Origin: an uncultured SAR86 cluster bacterium
GTDB lineage: Bacteria > Pseudomonadota > Gammaproteobacteria > Magnimaribacterales > D2472
Assembly: GCA_902594005.1 (NCBI GenBank)
Contig: CACJKN010000010.1
Span: 1-41,271 of the forward strand
DNA: 41,271 nucleotides
Direction of reading: 5' to 3'
Shown: positions 32,241 through 40,503 of the stretch, in pieces
How the letters are laid out: the number at the start of each line of letters is the position of its first letter
How positions within the stretch are numbered: the stretch's first letter is position 1
The notes under the pieces: generated by a model
What the model was told of the DNA's origin: nothing
Database searches by the model: none
Seen by the model: the letters and a program-made list of their open reading frames with translations, nothing else
Position numbers and translations under genes: made by a program

Positions 32241-32850
32241 TTTAGAGAATAGATTAACCGTTTCAATAGTAGGCGGTTTTTCTATTGCTTTTGCTATATT
32301 TTTAACAATTTATATTATTATCTTACCTAGTGATAAAACTTTCGATGCTGTTAAGGATTCAAGTCTTGTTGACTTTGTCAGGCTAAGAAAAAATGATTTT
32401 TTAAATGAGAGGGAAAGAGCTCTTCCTGAAAAACCACCACCTCCAAAGAAACCACCACCTCCAAAACTTGAAACACCTGAAGTGGTGCAGCCTGTTCAAA
32501 ACTTAAATATAAAATTTCCTACCTTAAATACACCTGTTGATTTAAAGGGCGCTTTTTTAAGAGGTTCAAACTCATTAGCGGCTAATAGTGGATTGATACC
32601 CTTGGTTAAGATTCAACCTAAATACCCTAGAGAGGCTCTGAAAGCAGGTAAGACAGGTTTTGTAACAGTTAGGTTAACGGTTGATGAGAAAGGAAGAGTA
32701 ATAACTGCTACAATTCAAGAATCAAGACCTCCTAGGATTTTTGATGCTGCTGCTATTCAGGCGGTTCTTAAATGGAAGTTTAAACCTCGAGTTATTGATG
32801 GCGTTGCTGTAAAACAGGTTGGTCTTACAACTATAGAGTTTAATTTATAA
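32212..32850 (+). CDS. tonB: TonB energy-transducing protein, TonB2-like
   Basis: 212 residues: a membrane anchor (about 15-38), a short proline-rich linker (EKPPPPKKPPPPK, ~73-85) and the C-terminal TonB domain from about residue 128. The domain contains QPKYPREALKAGKTGFVTV and ends with WKFKPRVIDGVAVKQVG. It carries energy from ExbB-ExbD to the TBDRs. It is shorter than E. coli TonB (239) and, unlike it, has no His in the membrane anchor. The start overlaps exbD by 29 bases; AGGAG 7 bases upstream supports it. The linker contains two copies of an 18-bp repeat. Confidence 0.95.
   Translation: MFQSLLSRINLENRLTVSIVGGFSIAFAIFLTIYIIILPSDKTFDAVKDSSLVDFVRLRKNDFLNERERALPEKPPPPKKPPPPKLETPEVVQPVQNLNIKFPTLNTPVDLKGAFLRGSNSLAANSGLIPLVKIQPKYPREALKAGKTGFVTVRLTVDEKGRVITATIQESRPPRIFDAAAIQAVLKWKFKPRVIDGVAVKQVGLTTIEFNL
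32431..32466 (+). repeat. Tandem 18-bp repeat in the TonB proline linker
   Basis: Two copies of AAACCACCACCTCCAAAG (32431-32448 and 32449-32466) are identical except for the last base. Each encodes KPPPPK. Change in copy number would lengthen or shorten the periplasm-spanning linker in frame. Confidence 0.85.
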
Positions 32851-34067
32851 TGAAGAAATTATTATTTTTAATTTTAGTTGCTAGCTTTAATGTTTCATCT
32901 GCTGAGCAAGCTATTACCCAATGGGTTTATAATACCTTAGAAAGAGCTCAGGCAAATCTTGATAAAGGAAATATAGAGGCTGCCGAGAAGATCTATTATG
33001 ACTATGCTAATGACACTTGGTCTTCAAGGTCATATGACCATTTTGTAATTTTGAGAACTTATGCCTACTTTCTTCTTTCTAATGATAGGAATGAAGAAGC
33101 TTTGAGATATCTTAAGCAAGCTAGTCTAAAGAGAGATATGCCACCTTATGATATTTTTGAATTACATTTCACTCTCGGTCAGGTTTACTATGTTACTGGA
33201 GACAGAGCAAATGCAAAGAAGACGCTTTTAAAGTGGGTTCAAATTGGCGAAAAAAATAAACTTGATCTCAAGCCGGAGGGGTATGCAATATTAGCAACGA
33301 TATACGCACAAGATGAAGAATGGGGCAATGCTCTCAAATTTATTACACTGGCAATAGATAACTCATATAAGTTTGTAGAAGACTGGGCGCAACTTAAATT
33401 TGCAATTCACACTGAAAGAAAAGAATATCTTGATGCTCTGGAAATATCTCAAGACTTAGTTAGATATAAACCAAAAAATAAACAATATATTGAGCAGATG
33501 GCTGGTATCTATAATATTATTAAATTTGAACAAGAGTCACTTGCGTCTCTTGAATTTAAGCTCCAACAGGACCTTTTAAAGAAACCATCTGAATATATCA
33601 ACCTAGCAAACTTCTATCTATATAAAGGCTTACCTGTTGATTCAAGTAAAGTAATAGAAAGAGGCCTTAAGCTGAAAGTGCTAGAGAATAACATTAAGAA
33701 TAATGAACTTTTAAGCAATGCATACATAATTGCCAAAGATTTTGATAATGCAGTAAGATCATTAATAAAAGTAACTAAGATTACAGATGATCCAAAATAT
33801 GATTATCGAATCGGTCAAATACAACTACAAAACTCTAAATACGAACAAGCGATTAAATATTTTAAAATTGCGAGAGACAAAGGTTGGAACAGAAAGCCAG
33901 GTTCTCTCGAAATGCTTTTAGGGGTTTGTTATATAGAAATCGATGACTTCAAAAATGCACGACTTGAGCTTAAAAAAGCAATTGATTTTGGTAAAGAAAA
34001 AGAAGCAAACCCTTGGTTATCCTACATAGAATCTACAGAGGGTTTGAGAGCGGCTGCCTCAAGATAA
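32850..34067 (+). CDS. TPR-repeat protein of the TonB2-type system
   Basis: 405 residues with a signal peptide (KKLLFLILVASFNVSSA) and helical repeats across the body that fit tetratricopeptide repeats, for example NIEAAEKIYYDYA, EEALRYLKQAS, NALKFITLAIDNS and YEQAIKYFKIARDKG. TPR proteins close the TonB2 clusters of vibrios and probably bind partner proteins in the periplasm. The ATG overlaps the tonB stop by 1 base. No terminator is visible in the 47 bases before the next gene. Confidence 0.88.
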   Translation: MKKLLFLILVASFNVSSAEQAITQWVYNTLERAQANLDKGNIEAAEKIYYDYANDTWSSRSYDHFVILRTYAYFLLSNDRNEEALRYLKQASLKRDMPPYDIFELHFTLGQVYYVTGDRANAKKTLLKWVQIGEKNKLDLKPEGYAILATIYAQDEEWGNALKFITLAIDNSYKFVEDWAQLKFAIHTERKEYLDALEISQDLVRYKPKNKQYIEQMAGIYNIIKFEQESLASLEFKLQQDLLKKPSEYINLANFYLYKGLPVDSSKVIERGLKLKVLENNIKNNELLSNAYIIAKDFDNAVRSLIKVTKITDDPKYDYRIGQIQLQNSKYEQAIKYFKIARDKGWNRKPGSLEMLLGVCYIEIDDFKNARLELKKAIDFGKEKEANPWLSYIESTEGLRAAASR

Positions 34068-34088
34068 AACACAAAGTTTGATCATTTT

Positions 34089-34112
34089 ATATATGTAAAG
34101 TAAACTTGACAC
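34089..34112 (+). promoter_or_regulatory. Second copy of the 24-nt regulatory element, upstream of the MacAB-like operon
   Basis: The core at 34094-34111 reads TGTAAAGT-AA-ACTTGACA. It fits the TyrR-type pattern TGTAAA-N6-TTTACA with one mismatch. It equals the element upstream of the S9 peptidase gene (minus strand, 25788-25811) in 21 of 24 positions, in the same orientation toward the gene. A TATATA overlaps its left edge (34088-34093) and could be a -10; the ATG follows 2 bases after the element. Confidence 0.6.
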
Positions 34113-34114
34113 TT

Positions 34115-34798
34115 ATGAGTTTGATTAAAGTAAAAAATTTAAAAAAACAGTTTCAAATTGGAAGTGAAACAGTTAATGCAATTAAAGATATAAGCTTTGA
34201 TGTAAACGCTGGTGAGTTTATTTCAATTATGGGTCCCTCTGGATCTGGAAAAACAACTTTAATGAATATTATAGGATGTCTTGATACACCAACTTCAGGA
34301 GAGTATCACCTAGATGACAATGAGGTAAGTCTGCTTGATGATAATGAGTTAGCTGCAATAAGAAATAAAAAAATTGGCTTTGTATTTCAATCATTTCATT
34401 TGTTATCAAGGAATACTGCGCTTAACAATGTGATGCTACCTCTTACATATGCAGGCTTTGATAAGAATGAAGCGTTAGAAAAGGCTAAAATCGTTTTGGA
34501 TAAAGTGGGTCTTGAGGATAGAGTAAGTCACAAACCAAATGAGTTGTCTGGTGGCCAACAACAAAGAGTTGCTATTGCAAGAGCGCTTGTCAATGACCCA
34601 AGTATTGTATTTGCAGATGAGCCTACTGGTAATCTTGATACCAAAACAGGTGAAGAGATTATGAGCCTTTTTAAAGAGCTGCACAAGAACGGACAAACAA
34701 TAATAGTTATAACGCATGAAAATGATATTGCTGACCAAACTGACAGAATAATCACAGTAAAAGATGGATTAATAGAATCTGATGAGAGGAGAGTTTAA
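34115..34798 (+). CDS. ABC transporter ATPase, MacB/LolD-like
   Basis: 227-residue nucleotide-binding subunit. Walker A is GPSGSGKTTL, the signature is LSGGQQQRVAIARAL, Walker B is IVFADEPTG and the H-loop His is in VITHE. The IGFVFQSFHLL Q-loop region and length fit the MacB/LolD/FtsE group. It energises the FtsX-type permease encoded two genes downstream, with the lipoprotein adaptor between them. The ATG at 34115 is chosen; an in-frame TTG at 34106 lies in the regulatory element. It overlaps the adaptor start by 1 base. Confidence 0.93.
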   Translation: MSLIKVKNLKKQFQIGSETVNAIKDISFDVNAGEFISIMGPSGSGKTTLMNIIGCLDTPTSGEYHLDDNEVSLLDDNELAAIRNKKIGFVFQSFHLLSRNTALNNVMLPLTYAGFDKNEALEKAKIVLDKVGLEDRVSHKPNELSGGQQQRVAIARALVNDPSIVFADEPTGNLDTKTGEEIMSLFKELHKNGQTIIVITHENDIADQTDRIITVKDGLIESDERRV

Positions 34799-35979
34799 TG
34801 AGATATTTGTATTTAATGCCTATTTTAATTTTAGTTAGTTGTGGTGGTGGATCAAATGAGTCTCAATCATATTCTTACTATCAAAAGAAAGATGTAGAGC
34901 CTAAACAGTTAGATTTAACTATCGAGGCTTCAGGTGAAATTGAAGCAATTTACTCAGTAGAAATAAAATCTAAAGCCTCTGGCGAAATTTTAGAGCTACC
35001 TGCTGAAGTTGGAGACTTTGTTAAAAAAGGAACAATTCTTGCGAGGATTGATCAAAGGACACCAAAAAATGTTTTAGATCAAGCGGAAGCAGATTTAAAA
35101 CTAGCTGAAGTAAGATTAGAAAATGCTAAAGCACAGTTAGTGAGAGGGGAGGCTTTACATGCTGAGGGAAGCATCGCAGATAAGAACTTTGAAGAAATTC
35201 AGGAAGGCTTTGCATCTGCTAAGTCTCAACATGTTAGATCAATAGTTAATGTAGAAAATGCAAAAATTTCCTTAGACGATACATTGGTTAAGTCACCACT
35301 TGATGCAACAATTATTTCTAGGCCTGTTGAGGTTGGCCAGGTAATTTCTTCGCCAACTTCCGCAGTTGGGGGTGGAACAATCTTAATGAGAATGGCTGAT
35401 CTATCAAAAGTTAGAATTAGAGCTTTTGTTGATGAAATTGATATTGGGAAAGTAACAGTAGGACAAGAAGTATCCATTAGAGTAAGCGCCTTTAGAGAGG
35501 AAATATTTTCTGGCAAAGTTTCAAAGATTGAACCGCTTGCCATAGTGCAGCAGGGCGTGACAATTTTTCCAGTCCTTATAGATATTGAGAACAAAGACAA
35601 CCTTCTTCTTCTTGGTATGAATACTGATGTTGTGATTCAGGTTATAGATGCGGAAGTTGCAGTAAGTGCACCTACAGGAGCTTTGAGAACAAGAGATGAT
35701 GCATACTCTGCCGCAGAAATATTAGGAATCAGTAAAACGACTGTTGATAATTTTCTTGAAAAAAGAGTTGATGGTGAAAACTTTACAAAATTTATAGTTT
35801 TTAAGAATTCCTCAAATGGCCCGACTCTCTCTTGGGTTGAGATAGGTCTTTCTGATTTAGCTAATGTGGAAATTAAAAAAGGCCTTAATAATGGAGATCA
35901 AGTATTTGTTTTACCGAGCAAGGGCCTAGTCGACTATCAAAATAGATTTAAGGAAAGAGTTAAAAATAGCTTTGGTTAA
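34798..35979 (+). CDS. Periplasmic adaptor (HlyD/MacA-like membrane fusion protein), lipoprotein
   Basis: 393 residues. The lipobox is ILVSC (Cys15) with Gly next, where MacA itself has a membrane helix. The lipoyl-like halves are at IEAIYSVEIKSKASGEI and VKSPLDATIISRPVEVGQVI, with a helical hairpin between (about residues 95-155, AEADLKLAEVRLENAKA). Beta-barrel and membrane-proximal domains follow. It would link the ABC permease to an outer-membrane channel in tripartite export. No TolC gene is in the window. It starts on the last base of the ATPase stop and ends 9 bases before the permease. Confidence 0.9.
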   Translation: MRYLYLMPILILVSCGGGSNESQSYSYYQKKDVEPKQLDLTIEASGEIEAIYSVEIKSKASGEILELPAEVGDFVKKGTILARIDQRTPKNVLDQAEADLKLAEVRLENAKAQLVRGEALHAEGSIADKNFEEIQEGFASAKSQHVRSIVNVENAKISLDDTLVKSPLDATIISRPVEVGQVISSPTSAVGGGTILMRMADLSKVRIRAFVDEIDIGKVTVGQEVSIRVSAFREEIFSGKVSKIEPLAIVQQGVTIFPVLIDIENKDNLLLLGMNTDVVIQVIDAEVAVSAPTGALRTRDDAYSAAEILGISKTTVDNFLEKRVDGENFTKFIVFKNSSNGPTLSWVEIGLSDLANVEIKKGLNNGDQVFVLPSKGLVDYQNRFKERVKNSFG

Positions 35980-35988
35980 GGTGTAAAT

Positions 35989-37212
35989 TTGTTATTCTCA
36001 GAATCAATCAAGACTGCTCTCGATTCAATAAAATCAAATGCAACTAGATCTTTTTTAACAGCGCTTGCAATCATAATAGGTATTGCCTCTGTTATAGCTA
36101 TGCTTAGCATTGGTGCGGGAGCTCAACAAGCTCTTGAGGATGAAATTGATGCACTGGGCGGAAGGATTCTAAGTGTATACCCGGGTCAAACTAGACGTGG
36201 AGGGGTTAAAGGATCATATTCACCTTTGGAGATCAAAGATGCAGAATCTTTAAGAAGATTTACTGAGTTTGCTTGGGAAATAGCGCCAGAAATGAAGGAT
36301 CGCAGACAGATTCAATTTGGGAATGAGAATTATAGTGCCCAAATCGGTGGTTATTGGTCAAATCATGATTCAGCAAGAGGTTATGAGATTGATGAAGGCA
36401 GATTCTTTTCAGAGGAAGAGGATTTGTCTAGAAGAAGGGTTGCTGTTATTGGAGCAGACATTCCAAAAGAATTAAAAACTTCTTCAAGAGCACTCCTTAA
36501 CAACGAACTCTTAATAAATGGCGTTCCATACAAGGTCATTGGTATTTTAAAAAAAGAGGGTTCGAGAGGTTGGGAGTCTCCTGATAATGAAGTTTATGTT
36601 CCAATCATGACTGCTAGCACAAGGATATTTGGTACCAGAAATCTTCGTTCAATAAATGTAAAAATACCAAATGATTCAAGCGTGGAGGAGTCTATGCTAT
36701 ACATTGAGCAGATATTGAGAGTTGCGCATGATATAGGTCCAGGACAACAAAACGATTTTAGGATTAATGATTGGAGTCAATATGCTGATTTACAAAGACA
36801 AGCAACAGCTATATTTACAGCATTACTAACAGGAATCGCTTCTATTAGTTTGCTTGTTGGTGGAATAGGGGTAATGAATATTATGCTTGTTTCGGTAACT
36901 GAAAGAACTAAGGAAATAGGCTTACGTAAGGCGCTTGGAGCTACTAATTCAGTAATTATGATGCAGTTTATTATTGAAGCAATTGTTCTCTGTATATTAG
37001 GAGGAATATTGGGAATCCTTCTTGGTGTTTTAATTGTTTATGGATTTACAGTAGGAGCATCATTTTTTGATACTGACTTTCCATTTTCCATACCAATTTA
37101 TGCAATTATTGGATCATTAAGCTTTTCAGCTTTGGTTGGACTATTTTTTGGTATATGGCCTGCAAGAAGAGCGGCTAGACTTGATCCAGCAGTATCCTTA
37201 AGATATGAATAA
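35989..37212 (+). CDS. ABC transporter permease, MacB/FtsX type
   Basis: 407 residues. One membrane helix near the start (about 22-44, FLTALAIIIGIASVIAMLSIG) is followed by a large periplasmic MacB_PCD domain. Three C-terminal helices follow (about 280-400), with VGGIGVMNIMLVSVTERTKEIGLRKALGAT before the second and FFGIWPARRAARLDPAVSLRYE at the end. The ATPase is a separate gene, so this is the split form, as in YknXYZ systems. The start is TTG at 35989 with AAGGTG upstream. The stop overlaps the ATG of the glycosyltransferase by 1 base. The substrate may be a peptide, lipopeptide or glycolipid; it is not known. Confidence 0.93.
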   Translation: MLFSESIKTALDSIKSNATRSFLTALAIIIGIASVIAMLSIGAGAQQALEDEIDALGGRILSVYPGQTRRGGVKGSYSPLEIKDAESLRRFTEFAWEIAPEMKDRRQIQFGNENYSAQIGGYWSNHDSARGYEIDEGRFFSEEEDLSRRRVAVIGADIPKELKTSSRALLNNELLINGVPYKVIGILKKEGSRGWESPDNEVYVPIMTASTRIFGTRNLRSINVKIPNDSSVEESMLYIEQILRVAHDIGPGQQNDFRINDWSQYADLQRQATAIFTALLTGIASISLLVGGIGVMNIMLVSVTERTKEIGLRKALGATNSVIMMQFIIEAIVLCILGGILGILLGVLIVYGFTVGASFFDTDFPFSIPIYAIIGSLSFSALVGLFFGIWPARRAARLDPAVSLRYE

Positions 37213-38297
37213 TGAAAGTTTTGCAAATCCTCCCTCAGCTAAACATAGGTGGAGTTGAAAGAGGAACATTAGATCTATCAAAAGCACTAATTAAGAAAGG
37301 GCATGAATCCTATGTAATCTCTGGAGGAGGAATTTTAGTTGATGAACTAATTCAGTGTGGAGCGGAACATTATGAAATCCCAGTTCATATCAAGAGCCTG
37401 AGGACCTTATCTCTTGCAAAGAGTTTATCTGAAACAATATCCTCCATAGATCCAGATATAGTTCATGTTAGATCAAGAATGCCAGCTTGGGTTAACTTTA
37501 GAGCTTTTAAGATTCTTAAAAAGAAACCTATTCTTGTATCTACCTTTCATGGTCTTTATAGTTTTCCAATTTATTCCAAGGTTATGTCATTTGTTGATCA
37601 CTCGATTGCAATATCCAAGACTGTTGAGAACTATATTCTTGAAAATTACAAACTAGAAAAGAATGATATAACAGTGATTCCCAGGGGATGTGATCCAATT
37701 GAGTTCAATAATGATGAAATTAATCCTGATGATAAAGCCAAAATAACTAACGAGTTTCCGCAAATTTTTGGAAAAAAAGTATTAACAATTCCTGGAAGGA
37801 TTACAAAATGGAAGGGTGTAGCAGAATTTATTGAGTTATTGTCATTGCTTGATGACAATTATCATGGGCTCATTGTTGGACCAACTGCAAAATCTAAAAA
37901 AAAGTATCTTAATAAACTAAAGAATAAGGTTTCATCATTAGGTTTAGAAGATAAGATTACTTTCACTGGCTCTAGACGAGATATTGCTAATATCTACAAA
38001 ATATCAGATGTAGTTTTTAACTTATCACAAACCCCAGAGCCTTTTGGTAGGACTATGATTGAAGCTATTGCATGCGGAGCCAAAGTGATAGGATGGAATC
38101 ATGGAGGAGCTTCAGAAATATTATCAGAATTATTCCCAAAAGGGCTTGTAACATTGAATGATATGAATGAGCTCTTAAATAATACCAATAAAGTAGCTAC
38201 ATCGGAGTCTGCACCAAGAGAAAATATTTTTACGGCCAACAGGATGACAAGTTCTACTATTAACTTATATCAGAATCTAATAAGTCACTATAAATAG
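37212..38297 (+). CDS. Glycosyltransferase family 4
   Basis: 361-residue GT-B fold enzyme. The N-terminal domain begins MKVLQILPQLNIGGVERGTL, the glycine-rich acceptor loop of GT4. The donor-binding domain has TIPGRITKWKGVAEFIELL and TFTGSRRDIANIYK. The EX7E-type segment EPFGRTMIEAIACGAKVIGW contacts the nucleotide sugar. It acts in the cytoplasm or on the inner face of the membrane, probably on lipopolysaccharide or another glycolipid. It is translationally coupled to the upstream permease. Its 3' end overlaps the convergent second glycosyltransferase by 38 bases. Confidence 0.92.
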   Translation: MKVLQILPQLNIGGVERGTLDLSKALIKKGHESYVISGGGILVDELIQCGAEHYEIPVHIKSLRTLSLAKSLSETISSIDPDIVHVRSRMPAWVNFRAFKILKKKPILVSTFHGLYSFPIYSKVMSFVDHSIAISKTVENYILENYKLEKNDITVIPRGCDPIEFNNDEINPDDKAKITNEFPQIFGKKVLTIPGRITKWKGVAEFIELLSLLDDNYHGLIVGPTAKSKKKYLNKLKNKVSSLGLEDKITFTGSRRDIANIYKISDVVFNLSQTPEPFGRTMIEAIACGAKVIGWNHGGASEILSELFPKGLVTLNDMNELLNNTNKVATSESAPRENIFTANRMTSSTINLYQNLISHYK

Positions 38298-39249
38298 TAA
38301 GCAGACTATTATTTGCTTTTGTAAATGTAAAATCAGCTCTTACTTTTTCAAAGGCAGGACTTTGATCAATGGTAGTAATATGATTTATTGAATTCTTTAA
38401 GAGCTCCCTAAGGTCATCAAGAGAGTCTGGATTACATAAATACCTTTCATCAAGAATATCAGTCATGTGCCCAACCTTGGTAGAAATGACTTTGATTCCT
38501 CTTAATAAAGCTTCTAAGGCAACTCTGGGACCACCTTCTCTTCTGGAAGAGATTATCAACATCTTTGCTCTTGAATAAAACTCATCAATTTCATTTTTTG
38601 TAACACTCTCCTCAATAAAAATCTTACTTTCTTGAGATGTATCCTTGATTTGCTTTAAAAGATTCTTTTTTAAACGCCCACTTCCTAAAATTATTAGTTT
38701 TTCATCTATATCCTTCCAAGCATTGATTAAAATATCAAAACCTTTTTCTTTTACTAATCTCCCTATTGCTAAGAAATACTCCTTGCGAGATCCTGGATCA
38801 TAACTAATGGGATCAAGCGCCCAATTACTTATAACTAATTTATTTTTATTTTTTAGCTTATCAAGATATGTTGCATTTCCCACAGTAATAAAGTCGGCTT
38901 TATCAAACTCATCAAGGTTCTTTTTTACACCATGAATTGTTGCAACATGTTTTGCGTTAAAGAAACTTTTAATTTTATTAATCATATAAGTTGGCTTAGC
39001 AGCATGAGTATGAACAATATCTGGTGAAATTTCTTTTATGAGAAAAAATAAGCGTAAAAGTCCAATAGGGGAGTTTCTTCCAAGGGAACTAAAGCTAATT
39101 TTAGATACTTTGTTATTGAATTTTTTAAGAATAGATCTGTTTGTAATTATTATTACCTGATTATTGAGGGATTGCTCATGTGAGATTTCATCAACATACT
39201 GTTCGATACCAGCAAAAGCATCACTTGAAAGGAAATGACATATTCTCAT
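38260..39249 (-). CDS. Glycosyltransferase family 4 (second)
   Basis: 329-residue GT-B enzyme. The start MRICHFLSSDAFAGIEQYV and the segment AIGRLVKEKGFDILINAWKD are typical of GT4. The EX7E-type site is REGGPRVALEALLRGIKVIS. It is not a close copy of the first glycosyltransferase. Its ATG overlaps the stop of the ELM1-like gene by 4 bases (operon), so the pair probably acts together in surface glycan synthesis. The end overlaps the convergent GT4 gene by 38 bases and no terminator is present. Confidence 0.92.
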   Translation of the reverse strand: MRICHFLSSDAFAGIEQYVDEISHEQSLNNQVIIITNRSILKKFNNKVSKISFSSLGRNSPIGLLRLFFLIKEISPDIVHTHAAKPTYMINKIKSFFNAKHVATIHGVKKNLDEFDKADFITVGNATYLDKLKNKNKLVISNWALDPISYDPGSRKEYFLAIGRLVKEKGFDILINAWKDIDEKLIILGSGRLKKNLLKQIKDTSQESKIFIEESVTKNEIDEFYSRAKMLIISSRREGGPRVALEALLRGIKVISTKVGHMTDILDERYLCNPDSLDDLRELLKNSINHITTIDQSPAFEKVRADFTFTKANNSLLTIYSDLLDSDIS

Positions 39250-40160
39250 TTTTTAAATCCCTTCTCTATTTCATATACAACCTTTTCTACTTCTCTAAAT
39301 GTCTCATGATGGGTATTAGGTTTATTTAAGGATATTATTTTTACTTCACTATTTTCTAAATATTTCTCTTCAAGAAAACCTGCATATTTATTACTTTTAA
39401 CTTCATCTATTAGTTTAGTTATCTTATTTTCCCTAGGAGAATGCATATCAAAAAGATATGTTTCCCCACTTGAAGACAAGGATTCAAATATCATATTTAC
39501 TGAATCAGGAGTCACAAATTTAAATTTTGCTTTAAATAAATAATCATTAAGGGGCTCAAAGCTCTCATTCACATCTATAAATTTTCCAATTGAAGTATTT
39601 TGTTTAATTCTCTCATTAAAGCTTTTAGGAGTTCTTCTTGAATTAAAAACTATCCAGCTGATATCTGGAAATAATGAAATTATAAAATCAATTTGGGAGA
39701 TTAGATAATCATCATCAAACTTATAATGTTTATTTACTCCTCCAATAATAATCAACCCAATATTTTCTAAATCTGGATTTATATTAACTTTAGCAATTGA
39801 CCCAAGGTATGTAAAAACATTATCAGGCACCACTTTATAATCATGTCTCGGAGCAACAATTAGATCAAATTTAGATTCGAAAAATTGAGGCTTCATAACA
39901 GATATAACTTTTGTTTTTCTATCAATTTTATATCGCAACATAGGAATTGTAGTTTTTGAACCAGCACCAATGATAATGTCTGGGATTGAATCTTGTTTTG
40001 GTTTAATTTTTAGCAAGTATAAAAAGAGCTCTAACCATACTGGATTGCTGATATATCTCTCCTCAATAAGAAGATCTTGTGTAAGCGCCAAATTCTCTAA
40101 TATTGCATGAACTTGCTTTTCATGACCAATTTTTGAATCTTTAAACCAACAAATTTTCAT
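39246..40160 (-). CDS. ELM1/DUF1022 family GT-B-like protein
   Basis: 304 residues. The segments IGHEKQVHAILE, PDIIIGAGSKTTIPML, SVMKPQFFESKFDLIVAPRHD and IIIGGVNKHYKF mark the family named after mitochondrial fission protein ELM1. The C-terminal VTPDSVNMIFESLSSSGETYLF fits as well. Members are related to GT-B glycosyltransferases, and bacterial forms lie near lipid A and LPS genes, so a role in envelope glycan synthesis is more likely than any link to fission. It leads the operon with the second GT4. GATAAT lies 8 bases before the ATG, so the message may be nearly leaderless. Confidence 0.87.
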   Translation of the reverse strand: MKICWFKDSKIGHEKQVHAILENLALTQDLLIEERYISNPVWLELFLYLLKIKPKQDSIPDIIIGAGSKTTIPMLRYKIDRKTKVISVMKPQFFESKFDLIVAPRHDYKVVPDNVFTYLGSIAKVNINPDLENIGLIIIGGVNKHYKFDDDYLISQIDFIISLFPDISWIVFNSRRTPKSFNERIKQNTSIGKFIDVNESFEPLNDYLFKAKFKFVTPDSVNMIFESLSSSGETYLFDMHSPRENKITKLIDEVKSNKYAGFLEEKYLENSEVKIISLNKPNTHHETFREVEKVVYEIEKGFKK

Positions 40161-40206
40161 AAAACAACATTATCTTTTATTTTTAATTAAAATATACACA
40201 TATATT

Positions 40207-40503
40207 ATGATCGTTCAAAACAAAATAGATAAATTGTTAAGAGATAACTTGAATGTTTCTAAATTAATTATTAGAAATGATAGCAATAAGCACAATGTGC
40301 CATCAAATAGCGAATCACACTTTAATGTTCAGATTGTATCTGATGATTTTCAGGACTTGTCTCTGATTCAAAGACATAAGATAGTTTATAAAGCCGTTGA
40401 AAGTTTGCTTGCTGAGATTCATGCATTTTCGATCACAGCTATGACAACTTCAGAATTTAAAGAAAACCCGTCCTTTCGAGACACTCCAGATTGTGAAAAT
40501 TAA
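40207..40503 (+). CDS. bolA: BolA family protein
   Basis: 98-residue single-domain protein. The segments SNSESHFNVQIVSDDF and RHKIVYKAVESLL followed by IHAFSI are the BolA signature, including the conserved His of SHF, the RH pair and the later His. The C-terminal tail with a Cys (DTPDCEN) resembles E. coli BolA more than the shorter IbaG. BolA proteins bind [2Fe-2S] glutaredoxins and influence envelope and stress responses. It is divergent from the ELM1 gene across 46 bases. No Shine-Dalgarno is visible, and TATACA lies 8 bases before the ATG. The RND exporter gene starts on the last base of its stop codon. Confidence 0.92.
   Translation: MIVQNKIDKLLRDNLNVSKLIIRNDSNKHNVPSNSESHFNVQIVSDDFQDLSLIQRHKIVYKAVESLLAEIHAFSITAMTTSEFKENPSFRDTPDCEN

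Noticed and set aside
34106-34111. Perfect TTGACA as a -35 box
   Set aside because: It lies 3 bases before the start codon and no -10 follows at 16-18 bases; it is better explained as half of the palindromic element.
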